Source of the DNA: a bacterium
Lineage (GTDB): Bacteria > UBA6262 > WVXT01
NCBI GenBank assembly: GCA_035530055.1
Contig: DATKVN010000070.1
Span: 1 to 9,056, forward strand
Direction of reading: 5' to 3'
DNA length: 9,056 bases
The notes below the pieces were generated by a model that saw only the letters and a program-made list of their open reading frames with translations, did not search any database and was not told the DNA's origin. Position numbers and translations under genes: made by a program. Below, piece after piece: positions 7,082-9,056 of this stretch. Each line of letters starts with the position of its first letter. Position 1 is the first letter of the stretch.

Positions 7082-7087
7082 CCTCCC
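7082..7087 (-). promoter_or_regulatory. ribosome binding site deciding the motA start
   Basis: GGGAGG, 7 nt before the ATG at 7074. It lies inside the reading frame opened by an upstream GTG at 7089, which makes that GTG an unlikely start. Confidence 0.8.
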
Positions 7088-7121
7088 ACGAATTAAATCT
7101 TTTTACCACGCAAACAATCCA

Positions 7122-7193
7122 TTGGAGTAGCGAAACTTGTTTCGCGATAATAACGCAGAGCAAGCAAACGCACCGCAAGCGGTGCTACTCCAA
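7122..7193. repeat. two-hairpin palindromic element (GTAGC type)
   Basis: A perfect 10-bp outer inverted repeat, TTGGAGTAGC (7122-7131) with GCTACTCCAA (7184-7193), encloses two hairpins: GCGAAAC-TT-GTTTCGC (7130-7145) and GCACCGC-AA-GCGGTGC (7170-7185). The inner and outer stems share a few bases, so they may be alternative folds. It lies in the 190-base gap between the FliF-FliG gene and motA. Confidence 0.85.
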
Positions 7194-7196
7194 TTA

Positions 7197-7249
7197 TTGG
7201 AGTAGCGAAACTTGTTTCGCGCCAATGTAAAGCTTTCACTTGACACTCC
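7197..7249. repeat. chimeric two-hairpin palindromic element
   Basis: The left half (TTGGAGTAGCGAAACTTGTT onward) copies the neighbouring 7122 element. The right half, AAGCTTTCACTTGACACTCC, matches the right arm of the elements at 958 and 6174 with one G-to-A change. It looks like a mosaic or recombined copy. It lies just after the FliF-FliG stop codon. Confidence 0.7.
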
Positions 7250-7264
7250 TCGTCACTGTGCCAG

Positions 7265-9025
7265 TTATCTTCCTTCCACTCCCTCTACCGGTGCTCGTGT
7301 CGAAGGTATTCCAGCCGTTCTCTTTTTCGCTACTGAACGCTGATACCACAAGAAGCCGGCTATTAACAATGCTATAATTACTGCTCCTGCTATCCAGGCA
7401 GTATTTGTTTTAACTTTCTCAACTAGTGTAGGACTTCCGGAAGGAGCCACGGGAGTTGGTGAGCGTTCTTCCTCAGGAGCACCGACTGTCCGCACAGCAA
7501 CCTCCCCCGTCTCTTTTTCCACTACACCGGGCTCGCCAGCCTTCTTAGCTTCGCCTGGAGCTTCGAATGTAATCTTTTCCTCCCTATGCAATCGACGTAC
7601 TACTTTAACAATTATCCGCTGGGCCTCTTCTATCTTCTGTTTTCCCACGGGCTTGCCCATCTCCATTTCCTGCCTGAGCATTGCCTGAGCACCCTTAGAA
7701 AGTTTACCCATAACTTTAGACTTAAACCCTTCAGTAGTTCCCCTCAGTGCTAATGAAACTGTCCCCAGGTCGACCAACCTTAAAACTATTTGAAAATTTA
7801 AGTTATCGAGGTTGGTAATGTCTTCGAATGTCACTATCTGTTTCCTGACCTTCTCTGCTAATTCTGGTTGCTTCTCCTTTAAAGATTGTAAGATATCCTC
7901 CCTGGTAGTTTTATCTGCTTCATCGATTATCTGCACTAACTGCTCCGTTCCTCCAACGATGTAACCAATCCTTCCTTTAATATCCGCTTCCATTGCATCT
8001 ACCACATCAGGGGGCAATCCTCTTACCCTGGCAATCTTCTCAGTAACTCCTGCTTTAAGGTCTCGAGGAAGAAAAGCCATTACCTGAGTAGCTTCCCTGG
8101 GCTTTAAATAGGAGACAATCACAGAAATAGTCTCAGCTGTCTCATCTTTTAACAAGTAGAGGAGATGTTTTAAATTGTCCTGATTGATGAAGTCGAAAGG
8201 GCGAGAAGGCTTTTCTTCTTCTTTCTCACCAATTTTTTCTTTTGCTCTCTCAGGAACATCCAGTTCAATGGTAGTAGCAGCCGGACCAAAAATTTGAGCG
8301 GGTGGAGCAACCGCGCCCCCCCTTGGCCTACCTGTTTGGAAGATTCCGGCAAGTCCTCTAAGGAAAAATCTGATGGGAAAGAGAAGAAATAGAAGGAAAA
8401 TAATAGCGAATAGTGGCCAATAAATTGGACTACTCTTTATAGTGGACCAGACAGTCCGGGATGGCTCACTGAAATGTTGCCTCTTTATTATCAGGTCATC
8501 TCCCCGGGCCATATCTAAACCCATTATCTCAGTAGCCACGGCCCTTACTGTTTCAATCAGTGTCTCCTCTATTTTCTCATCCATAATAATGGTAACTATC
8601 ACTCTTTTCACAAAAGATTTTGGAAGCACCACTACCTTTTCATATTCTCTTTTCATTTCCCCACCAGGGAGAAGTTGCTCCGGTGAAGGAATCTTCTCTT
8701 CACCTAATTTCTCCCTCACCGGAACTCCCGGGAGAACGTATCTCTTTTCCTCCCGGACTACCTCGCCTGACTTCTTCTCCTGAATCCAGGTTTCTCTGGC
8801 CACCTCTGTAGATTCAGTTTCCGGCTCCACATTAACGATTACTATGAACCTATCTGTGCCCAGTATCTTTTCTAATAATCCTTTGAGCCTGTTTTCAAAA
8901 CTTTTCTCTAAAGCTATTTTCTGTTCAATGATAGAAGCGAGTTCAATTGCAAAGGCACCAGTAGTAATCAAAATTGCCAGAATAAGTGGAATCCAGAACC
9001 GCTTTTTTAAACTGAATTTTTCCAT
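7265..9025 (-). CDS. fliG: FliF-FliG fusion protein: membrane-anchored rotor subunit with C-terminal transmembrane helix
   Basis: The 586-aa protein joins an MS-ring-like part to FliG. Seen: a basic N-terminus and membrane helix (about 10-29); a periplasmic stretch (45-185) resembling the last part of the FliF extracellular region, with LLEKILGTDRFIVIVNVEPE, a VKRVIVTIIMD strand and an RGDDLII motif; a second membrane helix (about 202-221) followed by basic residues; a linker; then FliG middle and C-terminal domains from RPFDF (276) to about 488, including an ETISVIVSYL helix, GLPPDVV, a GG hinge (358-359), TFED (399-402) and the EEAQRIIVKVVRRL helix. A Glu/Pro-rich linker (490-540), a third membrane helix (about 542-560) and a basic tail end it. 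FliG-N, which normally binds FliF, is absent, and the FliF part lacks most ring-building modules. A GAGGGGG site lies 6 nt before the ATG. Inferred role: inner-membrane rotor driven by the adjacent MotA/MotB. FliG homology is firm, the FliF part good, whole-protein function inferred. Confidence 0.85.
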   Translation of the reverse strand: MEKFSLKKRFWIPLILAILITTGAFAIELASIIEQKIALEKSFENRLKGLLEKILGTDRFIVIVNVEPETESTEVARETWIQEKKSGEVVREEKRYVLPGVPVREKLGEEKIPSPEQLLPGGEMKREYEKVVVLPKSFVKRVIVTIIMDEKIEETLIETVRAVATEIMGLDMARGDDLIIKRQHFSEPSRTVWSTIKSSPIYWPLFAIIFLLFLLFPIRFFLRGLAGIFQTGRPRGGAVAPPAQIFGPAATTIELDVPERAKEKIGEKEEEKPSRPFDFINQDNLKHLLYLLKDETAETISVIVSYLKPREATQVMAFLPRDLKAGVTEKIARVRGLPPDVVDAMEADIKGRIGYIVGGTEQLVQIIDEADKTTREDILQSLKEKQPELAEKVRKQIVTFEDITNLDNLNFQIVLRLVDLGTVSLALRGTTEGFKSKVMGKLSKGAQAMLRQEMEMGKPVGKQKIEEAQRIIVKVVRRLHREEKITFEAPGEAKKAGEPGVVEKETGEVAVRTVGAPEEERSPTPVAPSGSPTLVEKVKTNTAWIAGAVIIALLIAGFLWYQRSVAKKRTAGIPSTRAPVEGVEGR

Positions 9026-9056
9026 TTTTTACCCCCTCAACAAAAGGAAACCGCAA

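Noticed and set aside
7094-7117. Promoter upstream of motA (TTGTTT and an AT-rich box)
   Set aside because: The spacing and -10 match are poor, and the gene sits inside a co-directional cluster.
8442-8783. Plus-strand open frame opposite the FliF-FliG gene
   Set aside because: A shadow of a well-supported coding region; the low-complexity Ser/Phe/Thr-rich translation is typical of antisense reading.

Overview
The window is a compact, single-direction gene cluster. All seven genes lie on the minus strand, so transcription runs from about 9056 down to 1. It looks like an uncultured Gram-negative-type bacterium: it has inner-membrane motor proteins with OmpA-like peptidoglycan-binding domains, strong GGAGG-type ribosome sites, moderate GC, and many short palindromic repeats between genes. 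I cannot assign a phylum from the sequence. The repeat-rich style resembles candidate-phylum metagenome genomes, but that is only an impression.

In transcription order the genes are: (1) a 586-aa membrane protein joining a shortened FliF-like (MS-ring) periplasmic part to the middle and C-terminal (torque) domains of the flagellar rotor protein FliG, with an extra C-terminal membrane helix (9025-7265); (2) a MotA-type stator subunit (7074-6313); (3) a MotB-type stator subunit with the ion-carrying Asp (6150-5497); (4) a second MotB paralogue in which that Asp is Asn (5391-4708); (5) a dCache-HAMP histidine kinase (4538-2775); (6) a response regulator with three receiver domains and a GGDEF domain (2684-1026); (7) a response regulator made only of two receiver domains (863-111). 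No filament, hook, rod, export, FliM/FliN or chemotaxis gene is present.

The simplest reading is a minimal rotor-stator machine controlled by a phosphorelay and probably a cyclic dinucleotide. The rotor ring and torque ring are one polypeptide, the stator is MotA with a potentially mixed pair of MotB proteins, and the kinase and regulators next door supply control. Key residues differ from the flagellar norm in a patterned way. FliG-N, whose job is to bind FliF, is missing where it would be redundant. One of the two classical MotA-FliG charge pairs is kept and the other appears lost on both sides. One MotB is channel-dead by sequence. This is the candidate undescribed system of the window: a possible non-flagellar, or highly divergent, rotary motor.

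Every one of the six gaps between genes (90-190 bases), and the stretch after the last gene, contains one or two palindromic elements. Most belong to one family about 45-75 bp long with outer ends TGGAGT/ACTCCA enclosing two hairpins, the first usually looped by GAAA and the second by TTTC. The design therefore reads the same on both strands. A second hairpin family (GGGCGACC/GGTCGCCC-like, with CCCGAT..ATCGGG) sits alongside and in one place appears inserted into the first.
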